Origin: Duganella sp. CF402
Lineage (GTDB): Bacteria > Pseudomonadota > Gammaproteobacteria > Burkholderiales > Burkholderiaceae_D
Assembly: GCF_900109645.1 (NCBI RefSeq)
Contig: NZ_FOBG01000002.1
Coordinates: 806,001-870,000, forward strand
DNA length: 64,000 nt
Direction: 5' to 3'
Below are positions 34,025 to 43,460 of this stretch, one piece after another. The notes beneath the pieces are model-generated. The model saw only the letters and a list, made by a program, of their open reading frames with translations. It was not told the origin of the DNA and searched no databases. Made by a program: the position numbers and the translations under genes. Position 1 is the stretch's first letter. Each line of letters begins with the position of its first letter.

Positions 34025-36650
34025 GCGCTGCTTTCTTGGCCGCTGGCTTCTTGGCTGCGGCTTTTTTCGCCGCCGGCTTTTTCACCGCTGCGGCTTTTTT
34101 CACCGGGGCTTTTTCCTCGGCGCCGTCGTCAGCAGCGGCTGCGGCTGCCTTGCCTTTTGCCGGCGTTTTCGCCTTGCGCTCCTCGAACTCGAAGCTGATC
34201 TTGCCGTCCTTGCCCTTCACCAGGAAGGCCTTGAACGGACGGCGCGTGCGCTGCGAGACGAAGCCCGGCAGCAGATCAGTCTTGCCGTCGTTGAGCAGCT
34301 TGGCCATTTGCTCCGGCAGGATTTCCTGTTGCAGGATGATGCGGCCGCTGCGGAAATCGCAGGTCTTCGGTTTCGCCACGCTGTGTTCGCACACATACGC
34401 CAGGCCCATCTCGTACACGCCGCCGTTGCATTTCGGGCACGGACCCAACGGGGTCTGCTCGCTGAAGTCGACCGGTTCCGAATCTTCCGAATCGTCGTTC
34501 TGGCCGAAATCGAACTCGAGCTTGAAGTTCTTGATCTCTTCATCACGCACGATACGCAGGATGGCGGCGAACGGACGGCCCATCTTGGAGCGGAAGCCTT
34601 GCAGCGGACCGATGGTGCGGTCTTTCAGCAGCTGTTCCACTTCCTCGATTTCAAACTGGCGGCCGCCCGGCGTTTTGCTCATCGAGAATTCGCACTTGGT
34701 GCAGGCGAAGCGGCGATAGTTTTCCTTCACCACGCTGCCGCAGTTCGGGCACGGCGTGTGCATGGTGTGGTAGTCACCCGGAATCGTATCGTTGTTGTAT
34801 TCCTTGGCGCGCTTGACGATCACTTGCGTCATCTGCGCAATCTCGCGCATGAATTCGTCACGCGAGATTTTGCCTTTCTCCATTTGCGACAGCTTGTATT
34901 CCCACTCGCCGGTCAGCTCAGGTGCGGTCAGTTCGTTCACGCCCAGGCCACGCAGCAGCGTCATCAGCTGGAACGCTTTGGCGGTCGGCATCAGTTCGCG
35001 GCCTTCGCGCAGCAGATACTTCTCGGAGATCAAACCCTCGATGGTGGCGGCGCGCGTGGCTGGCGTGCCCAGGCCTTTGCCGGCCATTGCATCGCGCAAT
35101 TCGTCGTCTTCCACCAGCTTGCCCGCGCCTTCCATTGCCGACAGCAGCGTCGCCTCGGTGTAGCGCGCAGGCGGCTTGGTGACCAGGCCGTTGGCGTCGA
35201 CTTTATCGGTCAACACTTTCTCGCCCTTGGCAACCGGCACCAGGCTCTTGTTGTTGCCTTCCTTCTCTTTGTCGTCGCCGTCGGCTTCCTTGCCGTAGAT
35301 CGCCAGCCAGCCCGGATTGGTCATGACTTTGCCTTCGGTCTTGAAGGTGTGGCCCGACACTTCGGTAAAGCGGGTGGTGACCTGGAACTCGGCAACCGGG
35401 AAGAACACAGCCAGGAAGCGGCGCGTCACCAGGTCGTACAGTTTCTGCTCCGGCTCGGACAGGTTCTTTGGCGCGATCGTGGTTGGGATGATCGCAAAGT
35501 GGTCCGAGATCTTGGTGTTGTCGAAGATGCGCTTGTTCGGCTTGACCCAGCCCTTGTCCAGGATCTGCTTGGCGAACTGGTGGTAGTTGTTATTCTCTTT
35601 CACCACTTCCAGCGTCTGCTGCACGGTCGCCAGGTAATCTTCCGGCAGGTGGCGCGAATCGGTACGCGGGTAGGTCAGCACTTTGTGTTTTTCGTACAGC
35701 GCTTGCGCCAGGCCCAGGGTGTTCTTGGCCGAGAAGCCGAAGCGCGAGTTGGCTTCGCGCTGCAGGCTGGTCAGGTCGAACAGGCCCGGCGACATCGAGG
35801 TGGTCGGCTTGGCTTCTTCGGTGACGGTGGCTTGCTTGCCGCGCACGGCCAGCGCGATGGAGTCGGCCGCAGCCTTGCTCCACAGGCGCTCGGCGCGCTT
35901 CTCAGGATCGGTCTCGTCCTTCTTGAACTTGGTGTCCAGCCAGCGGCCTTCGTACACGCCGGCGGCGCAGACGAATTCGGCGCGCACTTCCCAGAAGTCG
36001 CGCGAGACGAATTTCTTGATCTTTTCTTCGCGCTCAACCACGATCGACAGGGTCGGCGTTTGCACGCGGCCCACGGTGGTCAGGTAGAAGCCGCCCTCTT
36101 TCGAGTTGAAGGCGGTCATGGCGCGGGTACCGTTGATGCCGATCAGCCAGTCCGCTTCCGAGCGGCAGCGGGCGGCGTCGGCCAGCGGCAGCATGTCGTC
36201 GTCGGTGCGCAGGTGCGAGAAGCCGTCGCGGATCGCGGTCGGCGTCATCGATTGCAGCCACAGGCGCTTGACCGGTTGCTTGGCCTTGGCGTTCTGGGCG
36301 ATCAGGCGGAAGATCAGTTCTCCTTCGCGGCCCGCGTCGCATGCGTTGATCAGGGTGGTGACGTCTTTACGCTTGATCAGCTTGTTCAGCACCTTGAGCC
36401 GCGCTTCGGTCTTGGCGATCGGGTTCAGCGCAAAGTACGGCGGGATCATCGGCAGGTGCGCGAAGCTCCATTTGCCGCGCTTGACGTCGTGTTCTTCCGG
36501 GACGGCGATTTCCAGCAGGTGACCGACGGCGGAGGACAACACGTACTCGTCGGATTCAAAGTACTCATCGTGCTTGGTGAAGCCGCCCAGCGTCTTCGCG
36601 ATGTCATTCGCGACCGACGGTTTTTCGGCGATGATGAGGGTTTTGCTCAT
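33996..36650 (-). CDS. topB: DNA topoisomerase III
   Basis: An 884-residue type IA topoisomerase that relaxes and decatenates DNA. It has an N-terminal TOPRIM domain ('LIIAEKPSVANDIAKTLGG', 'NACDAGREGELIFRLI') and the active-site tyrosine Y327 in LTYPRTDSRHLP. Two C-terminal zinc-finger-like repeats (CPNC...CTKC and CPKC...C) follow, then a histone H1-like tail of repeated AAKKPAAKK. It is longer than E. coli TopB because of the zinc fingers and basic tail. It takes the place topA has beside dprA-smg in enterobacteria. Confidence 0.95.
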   Translation of the reverse strand: MSKTLIIAEKPSVANDIAKTLGGFTKHDEYFESDEYVLSSAVGHLLEIAVPEEHDVKRGKWSFAHLPMIPPYFALNPIAKTEARLKVLNKLIKRKDVTTLINACDAGREGELIFRLIAQNAKAKQPVKRLWLQSMTPTAIRDGFSHLRTDDDMLPLADAARCRSEADWLIGINGTRAMTAFNSKEGGFYLTTVGRVQTPTLSIVVEREEKIKKFVSRDFWEVRAEFVCAAGVYEGRWLDTKFKKDETDPEKRAERLWSKAAADSIALAVRGKQATVTEEAKPTTSMSPGLFDLTSLQREANSRFGFSAKNTLGLAQALYEKHKVLTYPRTDSRHLPEDYLATVQQTLEVVKENNNYHQFAKQILDKGWVKPNKRIFDNTKISDHFAIIPTTIAPKNLSEPEQKLYDLVTRRFLAVFFPVAEFQVTTRFTEVSGHTFKTEGKVMTNPGWLAIYGKEADGDDKEKEGNNKSLVPVAKGEKVLTDKVDANGLVTKPPARYTEATLLSAMEGAGKLVEDDELRDAMAGKGLGTPATRAATIEGLISEKYLLREGRELMPTAKAFQLMTLLRGLGVNELTAPELTGEWEYKLSQMEKGKISRDEFMREIAQMTQVIVKRAKEYNNDTIPGDYHTMHTPCPNCGSVVKENYRRFACTKCEFSMSKTPGGRQFEIEEVEQLLKDRTIGPLQGFRSKMGRPFAAILRIVRDEEIKNFKLEFDFGQNDDSEDSEPVDFSEQTPLGPCPKCNGGVYEMGLAYVCEHSVAKPKTCDFRSGRIILQQEILPEQMAKLLNDGKTDLLPGFVSQRTRRPFKAFLVKGKDGKISFEFEERKAKTPAKGKAAAAAADDGAEEKAPVKKAAAVKKPAAKKAAAKKPAAKKAAPKKAAATAE

Positions 36651-36848
36651 ATTTTAGTATCTCGTTTTTAACACTTTGGAGGATTTGCATGCGCATGATA
36701 CATGGATCGCGCCGCAATCTACATGTTTCCGTCACAGTCTTATCAAGGCGACAATAATAAGCTGATTGCTCGGCAGACTGCAAGCGCAGTGCACCACAGC
36801 GCCAATTATGGCCTGTTGTATTTCCTAAAGGGAAGTTTTTATGCGGAA

Positions 36849-37313
36849 TTAATGCAACAGGCGTGGCGCCTGGTCTTCATCCGAGCCGAACAGGTCGTCA
36901 AACATCAGCGCGTCCGGTTCCTTGCCCTGGCTCCAGAGCAGCATCAGCACGATGACCTTGAGCTTGCCCAGCGACACCGGCGCCTCGTCCAGCGCCAGCG
37001 CGCGTTCAACCACGATCTCGCGCTGCAGCGGGGTCAGGACCTTGGCCGATTCCAGAAACTGGATGAAGCCGATGGCGGCGCCGCCCAGTGCGTCCGTTTC
37101 CTCTTCCACGTAGAAACGGGTGCCGGTGGAGGCAGCGGTCAGCGCATGTTCCACCCCGGCAATTTCCGTCAGGTCAGTCAGCCACACCAGGGCCTCGGAG
37201 ATCTCGACATCGTCAAAACCGACGGCCGACAGCTTCTTGGCCAATGCAGCCGGCTCGGGGCAGGCATCGGGACGGTAATAAGTCTCGTAGAGATAAACAA
37301 GGACGTCGAACAT
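36849..37313 (-). CDS. smg: Smg family protein (DUF494)
   Basis: A 154-residue acidic helical protein of the Smg/DUF494 family, recognised by 'MFDVLVYLYETYYRPDACPE' and the central 'LTPLQREIVVERALAL'. The function is not settled. The order dprA-smg-topoisomerase matches the smf-smg-topA arrangement of gammaproteobacteria. A 198-base gap without a gene lies between its end and the topB start; a TATCAT -10-like hexamer for topB is at 36695-36700. Confidence 0.92.
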   Translation of the reverse strand: MFDVLVYLYETYYRPDACPEPAALAKKLSAVGFDDVEISEALVWLTDLTEIAGVEHALTAASTGTRFYVEEETDALGGAAIGFIQFLESAKVLTPLQREIVVERALALDEAPVSLGKLKVIVLMLLWSQGKEPDALMFDDLFGSDEDQAPRLLH

Positions 37314-37356
37314 GGCTCTACTCTATCAGTTAAAACGAATCGGAGACAAGTGCTGT

Positions 37357-38493
37357 TCAAACCCGCAACCTTTGAAACATTCCGCCTGGCAAACGTTCAA
37401 GCAAACCGGCCAGTTCCAGCGCCAGCAACTGGCCTTGCAGCTCGCCCGGCGCTTGGCCCAGATGCAGGGCCAGCAGGTCGGCCGCCAGCGGATCGTCGCC
37501 CATCGCGTCAAGGATGCGGTCGACGAAGCTGTCGTCCGGCGTGAAGCGCCCGCGCGCGCCGGCTTCGGCGTCGGCCTGCATCTGCAACTCTTGCAACACG
37601 TCGTAGCCGGATTCCACCAGCCGCGCCCCTTCGCGGATCAATTCATGGCAGCCTTTGGACAGTGTCGCATGAATCGAGCCGGGGACGGCGTACACATCGC
37701 GCCCCTGTCCTACCGCCAGCCGCGCGGTGATCAGGGAGCCGGACTGCGACGCCGCCTCCACCACCAGCACGCCGCGCGACAAGCCGCTGATGATGCGGTT
37801 GCGGCGCGGGAAGTTATCGCGTGAAGGCGGCGTGCCCAGCGGACATTCGCTGACGAGGCAGCCCTCCTCGGCGATGCGCCGCGCCAGTGCGCCGTTGCGG
37901 GCCGGGTAAATGCGGTCGATGCCGGTGCCCAGCACGGCGATGGTGCCGCCGGGGCCGCTCAAACCGCCGAGGTGGGCTGCCGCATCGATGCCCAACGCCA
38001 GCCCGGAGACCACGGTCACGCCCGCATCCGACAAGGTCTGCGCCATGCGCTCGGCGTTCAGCACACCCTGCCGGCTGGCGTTGCGTGAGCCGACCACCGC
38101 TACCGCACGGCACGCCAGCAGTTCGGCCCGTCCTTTGAGGTACAGCAGCAAGGGCGCGGCCACGATATGGCGCAGGTGGTCGGGATAATCGGGATGATCG
38201 AACGGCAGCAGGCGGTGGCCGGGCTGCGCCTGCCAGGCCAGCATGGCGTCCAGCCACTCATCGATGCAAGCCGCCGCCGCGCCCGATGGCGGCGCCAGCA
38301 AGGCGTCCGCCTGGCGCGCGCTGACCACTTCCAGCAGCTCGCTGCGGCTGGCGTCAAAGATGGCTTGGGGGTGGAGAAAGCGTTCCAGCAGCTTATGCGC
38401 GGTCAGCAGGCCGACACCGCCGGTCTGTTGCAGACGCAGCCAGCCCGCCAGCGCTGGCCTGGTCAATTCGACAGTGGAATCCGTGGCTTGCAC
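37357..38493 (-). CDS. dprA: DNA-processing protein DprA
   Basis: A 378-residue RecA loader for incoming single-stranded DNA during transformation. It has an N-terminal helical (SAM-like) domain, a central extended Rossmann fold ('VAVVGSRNASRQGVLNAERMAQ', 'GTGIDRIYPARNGALARRI', 'RNRIISGLSRGVLVVEAASQSGSLIT') and a C-terminal winged-helix DML1-type domain ('LLALHLGQAPGELQGQLLALELAGLLERLPGGMFQR'). The start is GTG, 8 bases after the LysM gene stop. Full length implies at least potential competence. Confidence 0.95.
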   Translation of the reverse strand: MQATDSTVELTRPALAGWLRLQQTGGVGLLTAHKLLERFLHPQAIFDASRSELLEVVSARQADALLAPPSGAAAACIDEWLDAMLAWQAQPGHRLLPFDHPDYPDHLRHIVAAPLLLYLKGRAELLACRAVAVVGSRNASRQGVLNAERMAQTLSDAGVTVVSGLALGIDAAAHLGGLSGPGGTIAVLGTGIDRIYPARNGALARRIAEEGCLVSECPLGTPPSRDNFPRRNRIISGLSRGVLVVEAASQSGSLITARLAVGQGRDVYAVPGSIHATLSKGCHELIREGARLVESGYDVLQELQMQADAEAGARGRFTPDDSFVDRILDAMGDDPLAADLLALHLGQAPGELQGQLLALELAGLLERLPGGMFQRLRV

Positions 38494-38501
38494 GGCACGG
38501 T

Positions 38502-39593
38502 TTACTCCGGCGACTTGGCAACGTCACCCACTTCCACCGGCGCCCGTACCTGCATGATCAGGCCGTAGGAGATGTGTTTGAACGTGCGGAAGATAAACAA
38601 GCTGCCTACTTCCTCGTCCGGCAGCTTGACCTGCTGCTCGCGCCCGAACCAGCTGGTCTTGGCCGTGGAATCGCTCACAGTTCTTCCTGCATGGTACAGC
38701 TGTAAAACAGAGCCGACATCGAGTCCGTCAAGCTTTCCGCGATTAATGCTGACAATCTGGTTCTGGCCGGCGTGGGTGACGCCGCCGTACACCGCCACGA
38801 TGCGCGCCTCCACCGCCTGCTCGGGCGGGTGCGGCGCATAGTTCTGCATCGGCATCGGCGGCACGGCGCGCAGCTGGTCGCCCTTGCCCATTTCCTGGTT
38901 GGCGGTGGCCACGGTGAAGGTGTGCACGTCGGAGCCGGCCTTGGCCTCGGTTTGCAGTTTCAGCGTGCCGAGGTAGAACGCCTCGTAGCCGATGACTTGC
39001 TTGGTGATGGGGTCTTTCAGCGGCGTGCCGGGGCGGAACACCTGGAACGAGGTGTTGTCTTTCAGTTCGCCGCGCACATAGGCCTTGTCGCCCTTGCCGA
39101 GGAACACGCGGCCCTCCTGGGTGGCGACGATGCGCGGCGCGCCTTTCAACTCGTCATCTTCGATGATCAGTGGCTGGGTCAGGAACGGCTCGATCACGCC
39201 CGGCGGGATGGACGGCACGGCGTCCTTGCCCAGGCCTTCGGTGCGGACGCGCGGTTCCAGCTTTTGCGTTGCTGGGTCGTTGACGCCCTCGCCGAGCTGA
39301 TTGCCCAGCCGCAGGCGGCCGGCGGCGCGGTCGAACCAGATGATCTGGCCCGGATAAATCCAGTGCGGATTGGCGATTTCGTCGCGGTTCATGCCCCACA
39401 CGGTGGGCCAGCACCACGGTTTTTGCAGGAACACACCGGAAATATCCCACAGCGTATCGCCCTTGACCACCACGTGACGGTCCGGCGCATCGGCCCGGAA
39501 CTCGCACTTGAGGGGAGCGGCCGAGGCCGCCGAGGCGACCGCAAACAGGGCGGCCAATGCGTAGCGGGTACCGACTGTGCTAAAATTTTTCAT
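38502..39593 (-). CDS. LysM domain exported protein
   Basis: A 363-residue protein. The start at 39593 opens a signal peptide (MKNFSTVGTRYALAALFAVASAASA). A LysM peptidoglycan-binding module follows ('HVVVKGDTLWDISGVFLQKPWCWPTVW...NPHWIYPGQII', about 40-90). The remaining 270 residues are a beta-rich domain typical of betaproteobacterial LysM proteins encoded next to dprA. It shares a 173-base divergent intergenic region with def. Confidence 0.9.
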   Translation of the reverse strand: MKNFSTVGTRYALAALFAVASAASAAPLKCEFRADAPDRHVVVKGDTLWDISGVFLQKPWCWPTVWGMNRDEIANPHWIYPGQIIWFDRAAGRLRLGNQLGEGVNDPATQKLEPRVRTEGLGKDAVPSIPPGVIEPFLTQPLIIEDDELKGAPRIVATQEGRVFLGKGDKAYVRGELKDNTSFQVFRPGTPLKDPITKQVIGYEAFYLGTLKLQTEAKAGSDVHTFTVATANQEMGKGDQLRAVPPMPMQNYAPHPPEQAVEARIVAVYGGVTHAGQNQIVSINRGKLDGLDVGSVLQLYHAGRTVSDSTAKTSWFGREQQVKLPDEEVGSLFIFRTFKHISYGLIMQVRAPVEVGDVAKSPE

Positions 39594-39766
39594 TAATAGA
39601 TCCAGTAAGTGCGCCGCAAGCACACGGCAGCAAAGCAGGAAAGCTTGCCAAATTGAATCAAATTCTGCCCATAAAACCCTGAACTAGCAAGCGAAACCGC
39701 GCTCGGGAAACCCGTGCTGCGACAGGCGTATTAGCAAGGCACTCACATAGTTTTCACTTAGTTATC

Positions 39767-40309
39767 ATGGCAATTTTAAATATTCTGCGTTACCCCGATC
39801 CTCGCCTGCACAAAGTGGCCGTTCCGGTCACCGCGTTTGACGAGCGCCTGGAAAAGCTGGTGGCCGACATGGCCGAAACCATGTACGAGGCACCGGGCAT
39901 CGGCCTGGCCGCTTCGCAAGTCGACGTGCACGAGCAAGTGGTGGTGATCGACATCACCGAAGACAAGAGCGGCCTGGTCGCCTACATCAATCCGGAAATC
40001 CTGTGGAGCAGCGACGACAAGCAAGTCTACGACGAAGGCTGCCTGTCGGTGCCGGGCGTGTACGACGGTGTCGAGCGTCCATCGAAAGTCAAAGTCCGTG
40101 CCTTCGACGTCAAGGGCCAGCCGTTTGAAGTGGACGCCGACGGCCTGCTGGCCGTGTGCATCCAGCACGAGATGGACCACCTGCAAGGCAAGGTGTTCGT
40201 CGAGTACCTGTCGCCGCTGAAGCGCAACCGCATCAAGACCAAGCTGCAGAAGGAAGAGCGCGGCATGCAGCGCGAAGCCCAGCTGCGCGCCCAGGGCCGT
40301 CGCTTCTAA
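39767..40309 (+). CDS. def: Peptide deformylase
   Basis: A 180-residue metalloenzyme removing formyl from nascent N-terminal methionine. All three motifs are present: GIGLAASQ (44-51), EGCLS with metal ligand C92, and H134-E-M-D-H138. The stop and the fmt start overlap (TAATG), so both are co-translated, matching their functional pairing. No good Shine-Dalgarno precedes the ATG. Confidence 0.97.
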   Translation: MAILNILRYPDPRLHKVAVPVTAFDERLEKLVADMAETMYEAPGIGLAASQVDVHEQVVVIDITEDKSGLVAYINPEILWSSDDKQVYDEGCLSVPGVYDGVERPSKVKVRAFDVKGQPFEVDADGLLAVCIQHEMDHLQGKVFVEYLSPLKRNRIKTKLQKEERGMQREAQLRAQGRRF

Positions 40310-41259
40310 TGAAAGTCGTCTTCGCCGGCACGCCGGAATTTGCCGCCGTGGCCCTGCAGTCGCTGCACGAGGCCGGTTTTGAGATCCCGCTGGTGCTGAC
40401 CCAGCCCGATCGCCCGGCCGGCCGCGGCATGCAGCTGCAGCCGTCGGCGGTGAAGCAGTACGCGCTGTCGCAAGGCATCGAGGTATTGCAGCCGCTGTCG
40501 CTGCGCATGGACAGCAAGGATCCGCAGCGCGCCGAGGAAGCCAAGGCCGCGCACGACCGCCTGCTGGCCACGCCGTACGACGTGATGGTGGTGGCCGCCT
40601 ACGGCCTGATCCTGCCGCGCTCGACGCTGGACATCAAGCCTTGCCTCAACATTCACGGTTCGCTGCTGCCGCGCTGGCGTGGCGCCGCGCCGATCCATCG
40701 CGCGATCGAAGCGGGCGACGCGGAAACCGGCATCACCATCATGCAGATGGAAGAAGGCCTGGACACCGGCCCGATGCTGCTGATCGAACGCGTGGCCATC
40801 GAAGACAGCGATACCACCGGCAGCCTGCACGACAAGCTGGCGGCACTGGGCGGCAAGATGATTGTCGATGCGCTCAACAAACTGCAAGCCGGCCAGCTGC
40901 CGGCGACAGTGCAGCCGGAAGAAGGCGTGAACTACGCCGCCAAGATCAGCAAGGAAGAAGCGGCGCTGGACTTCACGCAATCGGCGGTGGAGATCAGCCG
41001 CAAGATCCGCGCCTTCAATCCCTTCCCCGGTGCGCATGGCACGGTCAATGGCGTCAGCGTCAAGTTGTGGGGCGCGGAAGTGGCCGATGCCAACGGCCCT
41101 GCCGGCAAGGTGCTGTCGGCCGATGCGCAACATGGCATCGTGGTCGCCTGCGGCACCGGTGCATTGCGTTTGACCCAGCTGCAAAAGCCGGGCGGCAAGC
41201 GCCTGCCGGCAGCTGAATTCATCAAGGGCTTCCCGCTCGAAGGCCTGCACTTCAACTGA
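40309..41259 (+). CDS. fmt: Methionyl-tRNA formyltransferase
   Basis: A 316-residue enzyme formylating initiator Met-tRNA. The start at 40309 overlaps the def stop by one base. The N-terminal formyltransferase domain has 'VVFAGTPEFAAVAL' and the catalytic 'NIHGSLLPRWRGAAPI' with 'GITIMQMEEGLDTGPML'. The C-terminal OB-like domain has 'RKIRAFNPFPGAH'. Complete, typical length. Confidence 0.97.
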   Translation: MKVVFAGTPEFAAVALQSLHEAGFEIPLVLTQPDRPAGRGMQLQPSAVKQYALSQGIEVLQPLSLRMDSKDPQRAEEAKAAHDRLLATPYDVMVVAAYGLILPRSTLDIKPCLNIHGSLLPRWRGAAPIHRAIEAGDAETGITIMQMEEGLDTGPMLLIERVAIEDSDTTGSLHDKLAALGGKMIVDALNKLQAGQLPATVQPEEGVNYAAKISKEEAALDFTQSAVEISRKIRAFNPFPGAHGTVNGVSVKLWGAEVADANGPAGKVLSADAQHGIVVACGTGALRLTQLQKPGGKRLPAAEFIKGFPLEGLHFN

Positions 41260-41358
41260 AAATATAGCGGTCTCAAGCACGATCTCTGCAGATTCGCTAT
41301 GATGGTCTATTGCCCGGCCCATTTGGCGCCGGGCCTTATAGCCAAAGGGAATATGCAT

Positions 41359-41997
41359 ATGAGCGACGTAATCAATCACCTCAACTGGCGCTACGCCACC
41401 AAGAAATTCGACCCGGCCAAAAAGCTGGACGAGGACAAGCTGAACCGCATCCTCGAAGCCATCCGCCTGACCCCGACCTCGAGCGGCCTGCAGCCGTTTG
41501 AAGTGTTCGTGGTGAAGAACACCGAACTGCGTTCCAAGATCCGCGAAGTGGCATGGGGCCAGTCGCAAGTGACCGACGCCTCGCACCTGCTGGTGTTCGC
41601 GGCATGGGACAACATCACTCCTGCCCGCATCGACTCGATGTTCGATTACACCAACGAAGTGCGCGGCTTCATCAACGAAGGCTGGGAAGCCTATCGCAAG
41701 CAGCTGCACGGCATCGTGGCCGCGCGCGGTGACGTCGCCAACTTCGACGCCGCTGCGCGCCAGGCTTACATCGGCCTCGGCGTGGCGCTGGTGGCGGCCG
41801 CTGCGGAAGGCGTGGACAGCACGCCGATGGAAGGTTTTGATCCAGCCGCCGTCGACCAGATCCTGGGCCTGAAGGAACGCAATCTGCGCAGCGTGGTGAT
41901 CCTGCCGCTGGGCTATCGCCAGGAAGATGGCGACTGGCTGGTCAACCTGAAGAAGGTGCGCCGTCCTGTCGAGAAGTTCATCACCGAACTGAACTAA
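41359..41997 (+). CDS. Nitroreductase family NAD(P)H-dependent flavoprotein
   Basis: A 212-residue FMN enzyme of the NfsB-like group: 'RYATKKFDPAKKL', 'LTPTSSGLQPFEVFVV' and 'AYIGLGVALVAAAAEGVDSTPMEGFDP'. The ATG at 41359 is chosen because AAAGGGA lies 8 bases upstream; the ATG at 41353 is too close. The stop overlaps that of the convergent DUF2145 gene by 4 bases. It may reduce nitroaromatics or quinones. Confidence 0.9.
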   Translation: MSDVINHLNWRYATKKFDPAKKLDEDKLNRILEAIRLTPTSSGLQPFEVFVVKNTELRSKIREVAWGQSQVTDASHLLVFAAWDNITPARIDSMFDYTNEVRGFINEGWEAYRKQLHGIVAARGDVANFDAAARQAYIGLGVALVAAAAEGVDSTPMEGFDPAAVDQILGLKERNLRSVVILPLGYRQEDGDWLVNLKKVRRPVEKFITELN

Positions 41998-42917
41998 TCC
42001 AGCAGCGAAATGACGCGGTCGCCGTCGGCTGGCTTGCAGCCTTCGGCGATTGGCGTCCAGCCGCGATGGATGACGATCTGTTTTTCATCGTGGCACAGCT
42101 CCACGCGCTCGCTTTGCGGAAAGCGGGCGCGCACAAAACTCTCCACCGTCGTCGGCAGGCTGATGTGCAGCTTGAGCGCGGCGCGGTCTTCATCGGGATG
42201 ATCGTCCAGATGCAGCAGCGGCACGAAGTACGAGGCCAGCATCCAGAAACGCGACCCCACCTCCACCGGTTCCGGCGCATAGCCTTCCTTGCGCAGCCAT
42301 GCTTGCGCGCGCTCGCGTAAATCCTCGCCATCCTTCAGATCACCCCAACCTGCGGCCAGCATTTCGATCAGCCATTGATTGCAGTTCTGGTAGCGCAGGC
42401 TGTAGACGTAGGCATTGGCGCTGTATTGCGCGGCCAGCAGGTGCAGCGCGCGAGGCGTATCGGGGCGCAGTGGCAGCACCGCCTGCGGCGGCAAGCGCAC
42501 GATGCTCAGGTAGCCCAGCTTGGGATCATCGGTGCCCATCGCGAAGCCGGCCAGGCCCTGGTCGTAAATGCGCGGGCGGTGTTCATCGCAAGCGTAGTAC
42601 AGCTGGCGCGCCGACCATAGGCCCTGCTCCGAACGCCATGCAATGGCGGCATGTGAATAGCGGATGTTAAAGCGCGACAGATCCAGCCCTGAACGGCTGA
42701 CCAGCGCGACACCATCATCAGTGGCGGCCAACTCGTCGCGCAGCACGGCGGCAAAGCGCAGCAGGCGGTCTTGCTCGGCGGCGGTCAGTTCTTGCGAGCG
42801 GTCGCAGAAGCGGCCGGAGGATGCGTGGGCTGCGCCTGCTGCGAACAGCAAGCACAGCGCCAGCAGGCGGAGTCGCTTCAAAGGCTCAGCGGACGCGAGG
42901 CCAGCTCGCCATGCCAT
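41994..42917 (-). CDS. DUF2145 family exported protein
   Basis: A 307-residue protein with a hydrophobic signal segment (LRLLALCLLFAAGAAHA) after an N-terminal extension. It resembles DUF2145 proteins through 'LYYACDEHRPRIYDQGLAGFAMG' and 'SANAYVYSLRYQNCNQWLIEML'. The start is uncertain: the ATG at 42917 overlaps the preceding gene by 40 bases, and a TTG just after that gene's stop would give a tighter signal peptide. Function unknown; probably periplasmic. Confidence 0.75.
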   Translation of the reverse strand: MAWRAGLASAEPLKRLRLLALCLLFAAGAAHASSGRFCDRSQELTAAEQDRLLRFAAVLRDELAATDDGVALVSRSGLDLSRFNIRYSHAAIAWRSEQGLWSARQLYYACDEHRPRIYDQGLAGFAMGTDDPKLGYLSIVRLPPQAVLPLRPDTPRALHLLAAQYSANAYVYSLRYQNCNQWLIEMLAAGWGDLKDGEDLRERAQAWLRKEGYAPEPVEVGSRFWMLASYFVPLLHLDDHPDEDRAALKLHISLPTTVESFVRARFPQSERVELCHDEKQIVIHRGWTPIAEGCKPADGDRVISLLD

Positions 42918-43327
42918 TCATCGGCCAGCACCAGGTAGAACGGCTGGCGATTATCGACGCGGCCAAACTCAATGCCGTACACGCGGTTGTGCGCATACAT
43001 CGCATCGCCGACCGCCAGCTGCTGCTGGTCGAAAGTCGCTTGCGGCAGGTCGAGCACGATGCGCTGCTGCGGATCGTCGGTCTGCAGGGTGACGCGGGTG
43101 CGGCCGGCACGCTCCGGCGTGGCGGCGATCTGGATGATGCGGTAATCGCCATCCGCCACCTTATGGCCGTTGTGCGAGCTATTGCTCGAGCTGGACAGCG
43201 AATCGGACACGCTGCCGCTGGACGCGGAACCGGCGCTCGACGCCGACGAGGCGATGCTTTCCGCCTGTGCATTCAAAGCCAGCCCCATCACGGCAACTGC
43301 GACGATCAAACGTAAAGAGCACTTCAT
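42878..43327 (-). CDS. Exported hypothetical protein with Ser-rich linker
   Basis: A 149-residue product. The start at 43327 has TGAGGAA 7 bases upstream and opens the signal peptide MKCSLRLIVAVAVMGLALNAQA. A serine-rich, low-complexity linker (about 24-55) leads to a small domain with 'DYRIIQIAATPERAGRTRVTLQ'. It overlaps the DUF2145 gene by 40 bases, and the two are likely one operon. Function unknown. Confidence 0.7.
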   Translation of the reverse strand: MKCSLRLIVAVAVMGLALNAQAESIASSASSAGSASSGSVSDSLSSSSNSSHNGHKVADGDYRIIQIAATPERAGRTRVTLQTDDPQQRIVLDLPQATFDQQQLAVGDAMYAHNRVYGIEFGRVDNRQPFYLVLADEWHGELASRPLSL

Positions 43328-43460
43328 CAACATTTCCTCAACACGACAAAATGAGAGAATTTTACGCCACAAAAAGGTGGCGCACAGAAAGAAATCTCTC
43401 CGATTATCACCAAATCAGGCATATGATGAAATCAGACTGCTGCTTTTCAGGAGGTTTGCC

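Noticed and set aside
36702..37544. Plus-strand frame opposite smg and the end of dprA
   Set aside because: It is antisense to two conserved genes and has no signal or domain of its own.
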